From assembly GCA_934292805.1 (NCBI GenBank), contig CAKQXQ010000002.1:1-64000 (forward strand): a stretch of DNA of 64,000 bases, in the 5' to 3' direction. Made by a program: the position numbers and the translations under genes. Origin of the DNA: an uncultured Roseburia sp. Lineage in GTDB: Bacteria; Bacillota; Clostridia; Lachnospirales; Lachnospiraceae. Below the pieces are notes generated by a model. That model had not been told where the DNA came from, did not search any database, and was given only the letters and a program-made list of their open reading frames with translations. Below, in pieces: positions 33,411 to 42,390 of this stretch (the first letter of the stretch is position 1; each line of letters opens with the position of its first letter).

Positions 33411-33677
33411 ATGCAGATTACAGATGTCAGAATTCGAAAAGTAGAAAAAGAAGGCAAGATGAAAGCTGTTGTATCCATTACCATTGATGAGGAGTTTGTG
33501 GTACATGATATCAAGATTATTGAGGGTGAAAAAGGTTTATTCATTGCAATGCCAAGCAGAAAGGCAGCAGATGGAGAATACAGGGATATCGCACATCCGA
33601 TCAATTCGGATACGAGAGACCGCATCCAGAAGTTAATCCTTGAAAGATATCAGGAAGCACTGGCAACAGAAGAATAA
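33411..33677 (+). CDS. spoVG: SpoVG septation/regulatory protein
   Basis: 88 residues, full length. Typical start MQITDVRIRKVEKEGKMKA and core VVSITIDEEFVVHDIKII, GLFIAMPSRK, HPINSDTR. It is an RNA- and DNA-binding regulator of sporulation and division. It precedes a glmU-type gene, pth and mfd as in B. subtilis, though its own strong terminator separates it from glmU. Upstream GGGGG serves as the ribosome binding site. Confidence 0.96.
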   Translation: MQITDVRIRKVEKEGKMKAVVSITIDEEFVVHDIKIIEGEKGLFIAMPSRKAADGEYRDIAHPINSDTRDRIQKLILERYQEALATEE

Positions 33678-33691
33678 GAACTGCAGATTTG

Positions 33692-33728
33692 CGGGACGCT
33701 ATGGGGATAGCGTCCCGATTCTTTTTTT
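33692..33728 (+). terminator. Terminator of spoVG
   Basis: A 10-bp stem CGGGACGCTA (33692-33701) / TAGCGTCCCG (33708-33717), loop TGGGGA, then ATTC and seven T. Confidence 0.9.
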
Positions 33729-33743
33729 ATGCAATAGGAAACT
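33725..33743 (+). repeat. 19-bp repeat, copy 2
   Basis: Same sequence as 121-139, again overlapping the T tract of a terminator and continuing as GGAAACTTTGTTCC. Confidence 0.5.
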
Positions 33744-33782
33744 TTGTTCCAGAAAATTACGCTGTAATGTTTTTGCATATAC

Positions 33783-33810
33783 TTGCCAAATCAGAAAACA
33801 TCTGTAAAAT
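33783..33810 (+). promoter_or_regulatory. Promoter of the glmU-type gene
   Basis: TTGCCA (33783-33788), 16-base spacer, TAAAAT (33805-33810), 38 bases before the ATG. Confidence 0.65.
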
Positions 33811-33847
33811 AGAATACAGAATAAACGAGATAGGGAGAGAATAGAAG

Positions 33848-34594
33848 ATGGAACAGTTAAAAGCAGTGATTCTTGCAGCAGGAAAAGGAACCAGAATGAA
33901 ATCAGACCTTCCGAAGGTTGTTCATACAATCGAGGGAAAATGCCTTGTGGATTATGCGATCGATGCAGCAGAAGGTGCAGGAGCTACAGATATCTGCCTT
34001 GTGGTTGGATATAAGCATGAGGTGGTGGAAAACAGTATTTCCCATAAAAATGTGAAATTCGCACTGCAGGAGGAACAGCTTGGTACAGGGCATGCAGTGA
34101 AGTGTGCCAGAGATTTTCTAGGAGAAGAAGGTCAGACATTAATCCTGTTTGGGGATACTCCGCTTATCACAGCTGATACATTGAAGCGTCTGGCAGAACA
34201 TCACAGAAAGAACGGCAATACAGTTACGGTTCTTTCCGCCATGATCGACGATCCGACCGGATATGGAAGGATTATCCGCGATGCGGAAGGCAGATTCGTG
34301 AAGAGTGTAGAGCACAAGGATGCTTCACCGGAAGAGTTAGAGTCTCATGAGATCAATTCCGGCATGTACATTTTCGATACAAAAGAATTGAAGGAAGCTC
34401 TCGATAAGCTGACACCGAACAATGCACAGGGCGAATACTATCTGCCGGACACATTGGAAATTATTAAGAATAAAGGACTGAAAGCAGATGCTTTTGCACT
34501 GGAAGATCCAGAAGATATCACAGGTGTCAACGATCAGGAGCAGTTAGCCGCTGCCGCACAAATTATCCGTGCGAGAGAAGCAAATAATCAGTAA
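33848..34594 (+). CDS. UDP-GlcNAc pyrophosphorylase, GlmU N-terminal domain only
   Basis: 248 residues. It covers the uridyltransferase half of GlmU: AVILAAGKGTRMKSDLPKV, EEQLGTGHAV, LFGDTPLI, DPTGYGRIIRD and EINSGMYIF. Full GlmU is about 455 residues and has a beta-helix acetyltransferase half, which is absent here; pth starts 43 bases later. It should make UDP-GlcNAc from GlcNAc-1-phosphate, so acetylation of glucosamine-1-phosphate must be done by another protein. Position between spoVG and pth is that of glmU (gcaD) in B. subtilis. The prs gene normally next is at 25.6 kb. Confidence 0.9.
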   Translation: MEQLKAVILAAGKGTRMKSDLPKVVHTIEGKCLVDYAIDAAEGAGATDICLVVGYKHEVVENSISHKNVKFALQEEQLGTGHAVKCARDFLGEEGQTLILFGDTPLITADTLKRLAEHHRKNGNTVTVLSAMIDDPTGYGRIIRDAEGRFVKSVEHKDASPEELESHEINSGMYIFDTKELKEALDKLTPNNAQGEYYLPDTLEIIKNKGLKADAFALEDPEDITGVNDQEQLAAAAQIIRAREANNQ

Positions 34595-34637
34595 TCTAAA
34601 GAAGAAATTATTATTAAAAGAGCGAGGAGAACAGGAC

Positions 34638-35210
34638 ATGTTTTTAATTGCAGGATTAGGAAATCCGACAAAGCAGTACGAGAAGACGAGACATAATATT
34701 GGCTTTGATGTCATGGATGCCCTGGCAGAGAAATATAATATCAGTATCAGTGAGAATAAGCACAAAGCACTTTTGGGAAAAGGTGTGATCGAAGGGCAGA
34801 AGGTTGTTCTGGCAAAACCTCAGACATATATGAATTTAAGCGGCGAGAGTGTGGCAGAACTGGTGAATTATTATAAGCTCGATCCGGAATCAGAGATGAT
34901 CGTGATATTTGATGACATCAGTCTGGAACCGGGTAACATCCGCATCCGCAAAAAAGGAAGTGCCGGCGGTCATAATGGGATAAAGAATATTATTGCGATG
35001 ACTGGCACACAGAATTTTATGCGTATAAAGGTTGGAGTCGGAGAGAAGCCGAAAGGATGGGATCTTGCGGATTATGTTCTCGGACGTTTTGATACAGAAG
35101 ACCGCGCCAAAGTTGAGGAAGCGATCCAGCATGCAATCGATGCCGCGGTGATGATGATGCAGGGCGAAGTGGATAAGGCAATGAACGATTACAACACAAA
35201 GAGCAAGTAA
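34638..35210 (+). CDS. pth: Peptidyl-tRNA hydrolase
   Basis: 190 residues. Family motifs are IAGLGNPTKQYEKTRHNIGF (catalytic histidine), AKPQTYMNLSGES and FDDISLEPGNIRIRKKGSAGGHNG. It releases tRNA from stalled peptidyl-tRNA. ATG 34638 has GAGGAG 8 bases upstream; the frame is open further upstream without a signal. Lies between glmU and mfd as in B. subtilis (spoVC). Confidence 0.96.
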   Translation: MFLIAGLGNPTKQYEKTRHNIGFDVMDALAEKYNISISENKHKALLGKGVIEGQKVVLAKPQTYMNLSGESVAELVNYYKLDPESEMIVIFDDISLEPGNIRIRKKGSAGGHNGIKNIIAMTGTQNFMRIKVGVGEKPKGWDLADYVLGRFDTEDRAKVEEAIQHAIDAAVMMMQGEVDKAMNDYNTKSK

Positions 35211-35237
35211 TTGTCTGCAGAGAGGAGTACAGACAAC

Positions 35238-38200
35238 GTGAGAACATTCACAGAACCGTTAAAAGAGCTGCAGGGTTATGAAGAATTAGAACAGACAGTT
35301 AAGAAAACGGAAGGAGTCATTCAGGTATCCGGATGTATCGATGCTGTAAAATCGCATATAGCGTATAGTGTGGGCAATGGTTCTGGAAACAGGATCATTG
35401 TTACTTTTCATGAGCAAAAAGCAAAAGAATTATTAGAAGAATATCGCTTTTTTGATAAAAATGCAGTGTATTATCCGGCAAAAGACATTTTGTTTTATCA
35501 GTCGGATATCAGAGGAAATGTTCTGACATCGGAGCGTATCAATGCGTTAAAAATGCTGGCAGAAGAGAAGGAGTGCACGATCATTACCACGTTTGACGGA
35601 TTGATGAACCCAATGCCATCTCCGGCGAAGTTCATTCAGGCAGTAAGGAAGATCGCAGTAGGAGATACGCTGGAACTGAACGCATTGACACGTCATCTGG
35701 TAGAACTGGGATATGAGAAGAATTATCAGGCAGAGACGATGGGAGAGTTTTCAGTGAGAGGTGGAATTATTGATATTTTTCCACTGACGGAAGAGAATCC
35801 ATTTCGAATTGAACTCTGGGGAGATGAAGTGGATTCGATCCGCTCATTTGATCCACAGAGCCAGCGTTCCATCGAAAATCTGGAAGAGATTTATATCTAT
35901 CCGGCATGTGAACTGGTCCTGACAGAAGAAGAACGAAGAGCCGGTGTTGAGAAGATACAAAAAGAAGCCAAAAAAGTATCGGCAAAATTCCGCAAAGAAA
36001 TGAAGACAGAAGAAGCTTACCGTGTACAGTCAATGGCAGACCAGATTGCGGAAGAAACGATGGAATACGGAATTACCGCAGGTCTGGATGCATACTTATC
36101 TTATTTCTGTGAGGAAAGAGCTTCTTTGCTGGATTATCTGAAGAAGGAAGAGACAATTGTATTTCTGGATGAAACAGTGAGGACGATCGAGCGTGGGCAG
36201 TCAACAGAAACAGAATTTTCAGAGAGCATGAAACAGAGACTGGAAAAAGGTTATATCCTGCCGGGACAGCTTGGGGAACTTTTTTCCTGCCGGGAAATAC
36301 TTGCCAGGATCAATCAGATGCACTGTATCGCACTGGTTGCACTGGATATGAAATGTGGACAGTTAAACATAAAAGAGCGGGAAGCAATTGAAAGCAGGAC
36401 AGTGAATCCGTACAACAATAGCTTTGAACTTCTGATAAAAGATCTTAAGCGTTACAAGAAGAACGGATACCGGATGGTATTGCTTTCAGGATCGAGAACG
36501 CGTGCAAAACGTCTGGCGGAAGATCTCATGAATGAAGAACTTCCGGCATTTTATTCAGATGATTTTGAAAGACAGCTTCGTCCGGGTGAGATCATGACTG
36601 CGTATGGAAAGATAAAAAAAGGTTACGAGTACCCGGCAGTAAAATTTGTCGTTATTTCTGAGAGTGATATTTTTGGCACAGAAAAGAAAAAAAAGAAACG
36701 ACACCGCATGTACGAGGGAGAGAAAATCGCCAGCTTTACAGATTTAAATATTGGTGATTATGTTGTGCACGAGAATCATGGTCTTGGAATCTATCGCGGA
36801 ATAGAAAAAATCGAAGTAGATAAGACCGTAAAGGATTATATCAAAATCGAGTATGCAGGAGGCGGAAATCTTTATATTCTTGCAACCCAGCTGGAGCTGA
36901 TCCAGAAGTATGCCAGCGCAGATGCCAGAAAACCAAAGTTAAACAGGCTCGGCGGACAGGATTGGAATAAGACCAAAACAAAAGTGCGAGGAGCGGTCAA
37001 AGAGATAGCAGGAGATCTTGTGCGCCTGTATGCCGCCAGACAGAGTGAGCGTGGTTTCGCATATGGACCGGATACTGTGTGGCAGCGGGAATTCGAGGAG
37101 AAGTTCCCGTTCGAGGAGACAGAGGATCAGGATCTGGCGATCGAGGCAACGAAAAAAGATATGGAGAGCACGAAAATAATGGACCGCCTGATCTGTGGGG
37201 ATGTTGGCTATGGAAAGACAGAGATTGCGATCCGGGCGGCATTTAAAGCAGTCCAGGATGGAAAACAGGTTGCTTTTCTGGTGCCGACTACGATTCTGGC
37301 ACAGCAGCATTACAACAATTTTGTGCAGAGAATGAAAGATTTTCCGATAAATATCGATCTGCTCTGTCGTTTCAGGTCTGCCGGTGAACAGAAAAAGACG
37401 TTAGAAAAACTGAAAAGAGGACAGGTGGATATTATTATCGGCACACACCGCCTCTTATCAAAAGATGTCGTGTTTAAGAATCTCGGACTTCTGATGATCG
37501 ATGAGGAACAGCGTTTTGGTGTGACCCACAAAGAAAAAATCAAACAGTTAAAAAATAACATTGATGTACTCACACTGACAGCGACACCAATTCCGCGGAC
37601 ACTGCACATGAGCCTGATCGGAATCCGTGATATGAGTGTCTTAGAAGAACCGCCGATGGACAGGATACCGATCCAGACATATGTGATGGAGTACAATGAG
37701 GAGCTTGTACGCGAGGCAATTTCCAGGGAACTGGCAAGAGGTGGGCAGGCGTATTATGTATACAACCGGGTGAAAGAAATTGCAGATGTTGCAACAAAAA
37801 TTGCTGGGCTTGTGCCGGAGGCAAATGTTGCATATGTACATGGCCAGATGAAGGAGACGGAACTGGAAAATATCATGTACAAATTCATTAATGGTGAGAT
37901 AGATGTTCTTGTAGCAACAACGATCATTGAAACCGGCCTTGATATTTCCAATGTCAATACGATGATCATTCATGATGCAGATAACATGGGACTGTCCCAG
38001 CTGTATCAGCTCAGAGGGCGTGTGGGCAGGTCGAACCGGACAGCATATGCTTTTTTAATGTATAAGCGTGATAAAATGTTGAAAGAGATCGCAGAGAAAA
38101 GACTTGCTGCGATCAGGGAATATACAGAGCTTGGAAGCGGATTTAAGATCGCAATGCGTGATCTTGAGATCCGTGGAGCCGGAAATCTGCTCGGAGCAGA

Positions 38201-38795
38201 GCAGCATGGACATATGGAAGCAGTTGGATATGATCTTTACTGCAAAATGCTAAATGAGGCAGTGAAGGAAGCAAAAGGCATGAAACCGGAAGAAAGCTTC
38301 GATACAACGATCGATATTGATATCGATGCGTACATTCCGATGGGGTATATTCCAAATGAAGTCCAAAAACTTGATATCTATAAAAGAATTGCGGATATTA
38401 AGACGGAGGAAGAAACGGAAGAGATGTTGGAAGAACTGATCGACCGTTTTGGAGATCCACCAAAACCGGTAGAAAATCTGCTTTACATTGCAAAGATCAA
38501 GTCGCTGGCACATGAAGTTTATATGACAGAGATTTCGCAGAAATCGGAGACGATTAAATTCACACTTTACGCAAAAGCAAAGCTCGATGTGGCAAAGATA
38601 CCGGAATTTGTAGCATCCTATGGGAATAATCTGAAGTTTACTATGGATGCAAAGGCACCGTATTTTACTTATTTTATGAAAAAGAATTCCAGAGAAAAAA
38701 ATACAGATGCAAGGACAATAACGGAAAGCTTTTTAAATGATGTGAAAAGCCGGCTGAAGCTATGTGAGATGGCGGACTCTGTGAAAAATGAGTGA
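35238..38795 (+). CDS. mfd: Transcription-repair coupling factor Mfd
   Basis: 1185 residues. Domains in order: UvrB-like region (ETMGEFSVRGGIIDIFPLT), RNA polymerase interaction domain (ASFTDLNIGDYVVHENHGLG), superfamily 2 translocase with Walker A GDVGYGKTE and DEEQRFG box, helicase C lobe (TTIIETGLDISNVNTM, QLRGRVGRS), and the TRCF C-terminal domain. It frees RNA polymerase stalled at lesions and recruits UvrA. GTG 35238 is preceded by AGAGGAG at 10 bases. Confidence 0.96.
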   Translation: MRTFTEPLKELQGYEELEQTVKKTEGVIQVSGCIDAVKSHIAYSVGNGSGNRIIVTFHEQKAKELLEEYRFFDKNAVYYPAKDILFYQSDIRGNVLTSERINALKMLAEEKECTIITTFDGLMNPMPSPAKFIQAVRKIAVGDTLELNALTRHLVELGYEKNYQAETMGEFSVRGGIIDIFPLTEENPFRIELWGDEVDSIRSFDPQSQRSIENLEEIYIYPACELVLTEEERRAGVEKIQKEAKKVSAKFRKEMKTEEAYRVQSMADQIAEETMEYGITAGLDAYLSYFCEERASLLDYLKKEETIVFLDETVRTIERGQSTETEFSESMKQRLEKGYILPGQLGELFSCREILARINQMHCIALVALDMKCGQLNIKEREAIESRTVNPYNNSFELLIKDLKRYKKNGYRMVLLSGSRTRAKRLAEDLMNEELPAFYSDDFERQLRPGEIMTAYGKIKKGYEYPAVKFVVISESDIFGTEKKKKKRHRMYEGEKIASFTDLNIGDYVVHENHGLGIYRGIEKIEVDKTVKDYIKIEYAGGGNLYILATQLELIQKYASADARKPKLNRLGGQDWNKTKTKVRGAVKEIAGDLVRLYAARQSERGFAYGPDTVWQREFEEKFPFEETEDQDLAIEATKKDMESTKIMDRLICGDVGYGKTEIAIRAAFKAVQDGKQVAFLVPTTILAQQHYNNFVQRMKDFPINIDLLCRFRSAGEQKKTLEKLKRGQVDIIIGTHRLLSKDVVFKNLGLLMIDEEQRFGVTHKEKIKQLKNNIDVLTLTATPIPRTLHMSLIGIRDMSVLEEPPMDRIPIQTYVMEYNEELVREAISRELARGGQAYYVYNRVKEIADVATKIAGLVPEANVAYVHGQMKETELENIMYKFINGEIDVLVATTIIETGLDISNVNTMIIHDADNMGLSQLYQLRGRVGRSNRTAYAFLMYKRDKMLKEIAEKRLAAIREYTELGSGFKIAMRDLEIRGAGNLLGAEQHGHMEAVGYDLYCKMLNEAVKEAKGMKPEESFDTTIDIDIDAYIPMGYIPNEVQKLDIYKRIADIKTEEETEEMLEELIDRFGDPPKPVENLLYIAKIKSLAHEVYMTEISQKSETIKFTLYAKAKLDVAKIPEFVASYGNNLKFTMDAKAPYFTYFMKKNSREKNTDARTITESFLNDVKSRLKLCEMADSVKNE

Positions 38796-38801
38796 AAAAT
38801 C

Positions 38802-38830
38802 TTGCGGCGGACGTAAAAAAGAACTATAAT
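38802..38830 (+). promoter_or_regulatory. Promoter of the PrsA-like lipoprotein gene
   Basis: TTGCGG (38802-38807), 17 bases, TATAAT (38825-38830). It overlaps nothing and starts 7 bases after mfd. Confidence 0.65.
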
Positions 38831-38915
38831 AGTACAATCTGGTTATCAAAGTTTTTATAACCGGGAAACATTGGCTGCCCATGCAGGGACTATAGGTGGG
38901 CAGATAGGAGGATAT

Positions 38916-40004
38916 ATGAACGCAAAGAGATTTACAGCACTGCTGATAAGTGGTGTGATGGCAGCATCCGTTCTGGCTGGATGTGGTGGCATAGATAAGG
39001 ATGCGACCGTTGCAACTTTAGACGGACAGGAGATCAAATTAGGAATCGCCAATTTTGCAGCACGTCTGCAGCAGGCTCAGTATGATGATTTTTATACAGC
39101 ATACTTCGGAAAAGATGTATGGAATTCAGATCTGTATAATAACGGAACAACGATGCAGGACAATGTGAAAGACACTGTGATCGGTTCGATTGAAGATATG
39201 TATGTTTTACAGAATCATATGTCAGACTATGATATTTCACTTTCTGACGAGGAAACCACTGCGATCGCTGATACAGCAGCAGAATTTATCGCAGCAAATG
39301 ATGAGAAGGCATTAGATGCACTTGGGGCAACAGAAGATATCGTAAAAGAGTACCTGACTCTTGTTACGATCCAGAAAAAGATGCATGATGCGATCATCGC
39401 AGATGCAGACACGAATGTAAGTGATGAAGATGCCAACACAAGTGCATACAGCTATGTTACAATTTCAAAGACAAGCTACAAAGATGCTGACGGCAATTCC
39501 GTAGATTATACAGACGAAGAGAAAGAAGCTCTTCCGGATACTGTAAAAGAATTCCGTGATGAAGCAGCAGCCGGTTCTCTTGATACAGCAGCAGATGCAC
39601 ATGGTTACACAGTAAGCAGCGGAACATTTGCATCTGATGACACAACACTTGACGAGGCAGTGCTGAGTGCATTGGAGGGACTTACAACAGAAGGTCAGAT
39701 TTCCGACGTGGTAGAGACAGACAGTTCTTATTATGTACTCCGCCTGGATCAGATCACAGATGCTGATGCGACAGAGCAGCACAGACAGCAGATCATCAGC
39801 CAGAGACAGAGCGATCTTTATAACGAAGTATTAGACGGATGGAAAGAAGATGCAGAATGGGTACTGAATGAGAAAGTATGGGAGAAAGTTTCTTTTGACA
39901 ATCTGTTTACAACAACGGTAGAATCTACCGAAGATACAGAGAATGTTCAGAATACAGAAGTGACAGAAACAGAAGCAGTAGAGGCAACTGAATCCGTACA
40001 ATAA
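38916..40004 (+). CDS. PrsA/SurA-like foldase lipoprotein
   Basis: 362 residues. The signal peptide ends in the lipobox SVLAGC, so it is a lipid-anchored extracellular protein. A SurA-N-like helical region is followed by a segment resembling a parvulin-type domain (AAGSLDTAADAHGYT ... ISDVVETDSSYYVLRLD). The C-terminus is a Thr/Glu tail. Such proteins help exported proteins fold. The parvulin part is short and may be inactive. ATG 38916 has AGGAGG 5-6 bases upstream. Confidence 0.82.
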   Translation: MNAKRFTALLISGVMAASVLAGCGGIDKDATVATLDGQEIKLGIANFAARLQQAQYDDFYTAYFGKDVWNSDLYNNGTTMQDNVKDTVIGSIEDMYVLQNHMSDYDISLSDEETTAIADTAAEFIAANDEKALDALGATEDIVKEYLTLVTIQKKMHDAIIADADTNVSDEDANTSAYSYVTISKTSYKDADGNSVDYTDEEKEALPDTVKEFRDEAAAGSLDTAADAHGYTVSSGTFASDDTTLDEAVLSALEGLTTEGQISDVVETDSSYYVLRLDQITDADATEQHRQQIISQRQSDLYNEVLDGWKEDAEWVLNEKVWEKVSFDNLFTTTVESTEDTENVQNTEVTETEAVEATESVQ

Positions 40005-40021
40005 CAGAATTTGACAGAATG

Positions 40022-40061
40022 GGATAATCAGAGAAAGAAATTTTTCTGGTTATCCTTTTTT
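40022..40061 (+). terminator. Terminator of the foldase gene
   Basis: A 15-bp stem, GGATAATCAGAGAAA (40022-40036) / TTTTTCTGGTTATCC (40041-40055), tetraloop GAAA, T run 40056-40061. Confidence 0.9.
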
Positions 40062-40077
40062 GATTTTTCGGTTAAGC

Positions 40078-40106
40078 TTGTGAAAGCGGAATGTTTATGA
40101 TATCCT
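40078..40106 (+). promoter_or_regulatory. Promoter of the shikimate kinase gene
   Basis: TTGTGA (40078-40083), 17 bases, TATCCT (40101-40106), with a leader of about 80 bases. Confidence 0.55.
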
Positions 40107-40191
40107 AAAAATTGGTAATCCGTTAGAAAACGCTGACTGCAAAGGAGCAGCAGACAGCATCATATTGAGACAGTTAATAAGGAAATAGCAG

Positions 40192-40722
40192 ATGAAAAAA
40201 GAAAATAATAAAGATAATATTGTATTGATCGGAATGCCGGGTGTTGGTAAAAGCACAGCGGGAGTTGTTCTTGCGAAAGTGCTTGGCTATCAGTTTGTAG
40301 ATGCAGATCTGGTAATACAGAAGGAAGAAGGGAAGCTGCTTCATCAGATTATTGAAGAAGTGGGAACCGAAGGGTTTATTGCTGTTGAGAACCGTGTGAA
40401 CAGCTCTCTGTGCGTGGAACATTCCATTATTGCTACCGGCGGAAGTGTTGTTTACGGAAAAGAGGCAATGGAGCATTTAAAAGAGATCGGAACAGTCGTT
40501 TATCTGAAGCTTCCTTATGAAGAACTGAACCGCCGCCTGAAGGATATTAAAGGACGTGGAGTTGTTTTAAAGGACGGACAGACATTAAAAGATTTATATG
40601 AAGAACGGGTTCCGTTGTATGAGCATTACGCAGATATCATCGTAGATGAATATGGTTTGAACGTAGAGAGAACCATAGATAAAATTTTGGAATTAAGGAA
40701 AGAGATATCATGCAGAAAATAA
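40192..40722 (+). CDS. Shikimate kinase family protein
   Basis: 176 residues. Walker A is GMPGVGKST, the shikimate-binding DADLVIQ segment and ATGGSVVYG loop follow, and the lid has LKDLYEERVPLYEHYAD. It phosphorylates shikimate in aromatic amino acid synthesis. Usual aroK segments such as RESGK-type residues are partly changed (EGFIAVENRV), so a related small-molecule kinase is possible. Its 3' end overlaps the M23 peptidase gene by 13 bases. Confidence 0.88.
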   Translation: MKKENNKDNIVLIGMPGVGKSTAGVVLAKVLGYQFVDADLVIQKEEGKLLHQIIEEVGTEGFIAVENRVNSSLCVEHSIIATGGSVVYGKEAMEHLKEIGTVVYLKLPYEELNRRLKDIKGRGVVLKDGQTLKDLYEERVPLYEHYADIIVDEYGLNVERTIDKILELRKEISCRK

Positions 40723-42266
40723 AGATGACAAGGAAAATAGTCATTCAGGTATGTTGCGTGGCAGGATTATTTTGCATCCTGCTGTTTTGTGCGCTGGCAC
40801 AGAAAATATGCCTGGGACAGAAATACCAGCAGGTTTATTATAATGGAGAGTGGATTGGAAATGTATCCGGATATGCAGATGTAGATGCACTGATGCATCA
40901 GGTGCGGAGAAAGATTGCAAAGCAAAGCAGCACACCGGTATGTATGGATTATGAATATTCCTGCACACAGGGCAGAAGATTGTTTACACCGATTCTTTCG
41001 GAGAATGCATTAAAAGAAACGATTGAGGAGAGAATGAAAGTATCCGAGGTAGATTCTCTTGTGCGTGCTTATACAGTAGCAATCGAAGGATATCGTGGTA
41101 ATTTTTCCAGTATCGATGAAGTGCTGGAATTTTTGAATACTGTAAAAGATAAGGCTGATACGGATGGACAGTTTAAAACCCGGATTTTAAAAGAGGAAGG
41201 GCATATCGGCGGCATCGCAAGAGCAGTATTAAAACCGGTGAATGCCAGGGAAGAAACAGAAAATGAACCGGAAGAAACACTGGCAGATAAAGTCGCTGCC
41301 GGAGTGAATGCAGCATTTTGCTATCAGATGGAATACGCAGATGCAAATCCTTCAGACAACAGCTATGAAACAGGAATCTTAGATATGGGGTTTGTTGAAA
41401 AAGTTGAGGTTTATGAGAAGTATGTTTCGCAGGATGAACTTTCCAATGTTCCGGACGAAGTAGAAGAAGTAACAAAAGATAAAGAAACGAATAAAATATA
41501 TGTAGTACAGAGTGGGGATGTTCTTTCCGTGATCGCAATGGATCATGATACAACAGTTGCGAATATCGTTGCATTGAACGGATTTGACAGTGCAGAGGCA
41601 AGAATTTATCCGGGGCAGGAGATTATTATCGCAGTTCCGGAACCTGATCTGAGTCTTCGTGTAAAACAGGGTGAAGTATATGAAGAAGACTACAATGCCG
41701 AACCTACGATCATCAAGAATGATACATGGTATACGACGAAACAGGTTGTACATCAGGAAGGAACGACCGGTCACAGGGAACGAAATGACATTGTAACGTA
41801 TGAGAATGGGATAGAGGTATCCAGAGTACTTGCACATCAGACAATTATGGTCGAGTCCATCCCGGCAATTATCGAACAGGGTACGATCACACCGCCAACC
41901 TATATCAAACCTCTGGCAGGAGGACATTTTACATCCGGATTTGGCCGCAGATGGGGAAGAATGCACAAAGGTGTAGACTGGGGATGCCCGGTTGGAACAA
42001 CTGTGTATGCCTCAAGTGCCGGAACGGTTGTCAGTGCCGGATATAATGGAGGTTATGGTAACAATGTTGTCATCAGCCATCCGGATGGACGAATGACCCG
42101 TTATGCACATAACAGTAAACTTCTGGTAAGTGCAGGGCAATGGGTAGAACAGGGACAGAGCATTGCATTGAGCGGAAGTACCGGAAGATCTACAGGACCG
42201 CATGTTCATTTTGAAATATATATTAACGGGGTAGCAGTGGATCCATTGAAATATATCGGTCAGTAA
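40710..42266 (+). CDS. M23 family peptidoglycan endopeptidase with LysM and G5 domains
   Basis: 518 residues. An N-terminal membrane helix (residues ~8-25) serves as an uncleaved or cleaved signal. A ~230-residue region unique to the family comes next, then LysM (YVVQSGDVLSVIAMDHDTT, near residue 265), a G5 domain (TTKQVVHQEGTTGHRERND), and the M23 domain with HKGVDWGCPVGT, YAHNS and GPHVHFEI, which hold the zinc ligands. It cuts peptidoglycan cross-links outside the cell. ATG 40710 lies inside the upstream kinase gene, after GGAAAGAG. Confidence 0.92.
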   Translation: MQKIKMTRKIVIQVCCVAGLFCILLFCALAQKICLGQKYQQVYYNGEWIGNVSGYADVDALMHQVRRKIAKQSSTPVCMDYEYSCTQGRRLFTPILSENALKETIEERMKVSEVDSLVRAYTVAIEGYRGNFSSIDEVLEFLNTVKDKADTDGQFKTRILKEEGHIGGIARAVLKPVNAREETENEPEETLADKVAAGVNAAFCYQMEYADANPSDNSYETGILDMGFVEKVEVYEKYVSQDELSNVPDEVEEVTKDKETNKIYVVQSGDVLSVIAMDHDTTVANIVALNGFDSAEARIYPGQEIIIAVPEPDLSLRVKQGEVYEEDYNAEPTIIKNDTWYTTKQVVHQEGTTGHRERNDIVTYENGIEVSRVLAHQTIMVESIPAIIEQGTITPPTYIKPLAGGHFTSGFGRRWGRMHKGVDWGCPVGTTVYASSAGTVVSAGYNGGYGNNVVISHPDGRMTRYAHNSKLLVSAGQWVEQGQSIALSGSTGRSTGPHVHFEIYINGVAVDPLKYIGQ

Positions 42267-42290
42267 GGTATAATGATAAAAAAGTATCAC

Positions 42291-42320
42291 TTGACAAACC
42301 AGGTTATTGGTTACTATAAT
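42291..42320 (+). promoter_or_regulatory. Promoter of murA
   Basis: TTGACA (42291-42296), 18 bases, TATAAT (42315-42320). The spacer contains AACCA-GGTTA-TTGGTT, an inverted repeat that could be an operator. Confidence 0.75.
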
Positions 42321-42390
42321 AATGTGCTTGAATGATAAGAATTTAGTTATGGAAATCATGTTTGTACAAAAATGTTCATAGAGGTGTAAT

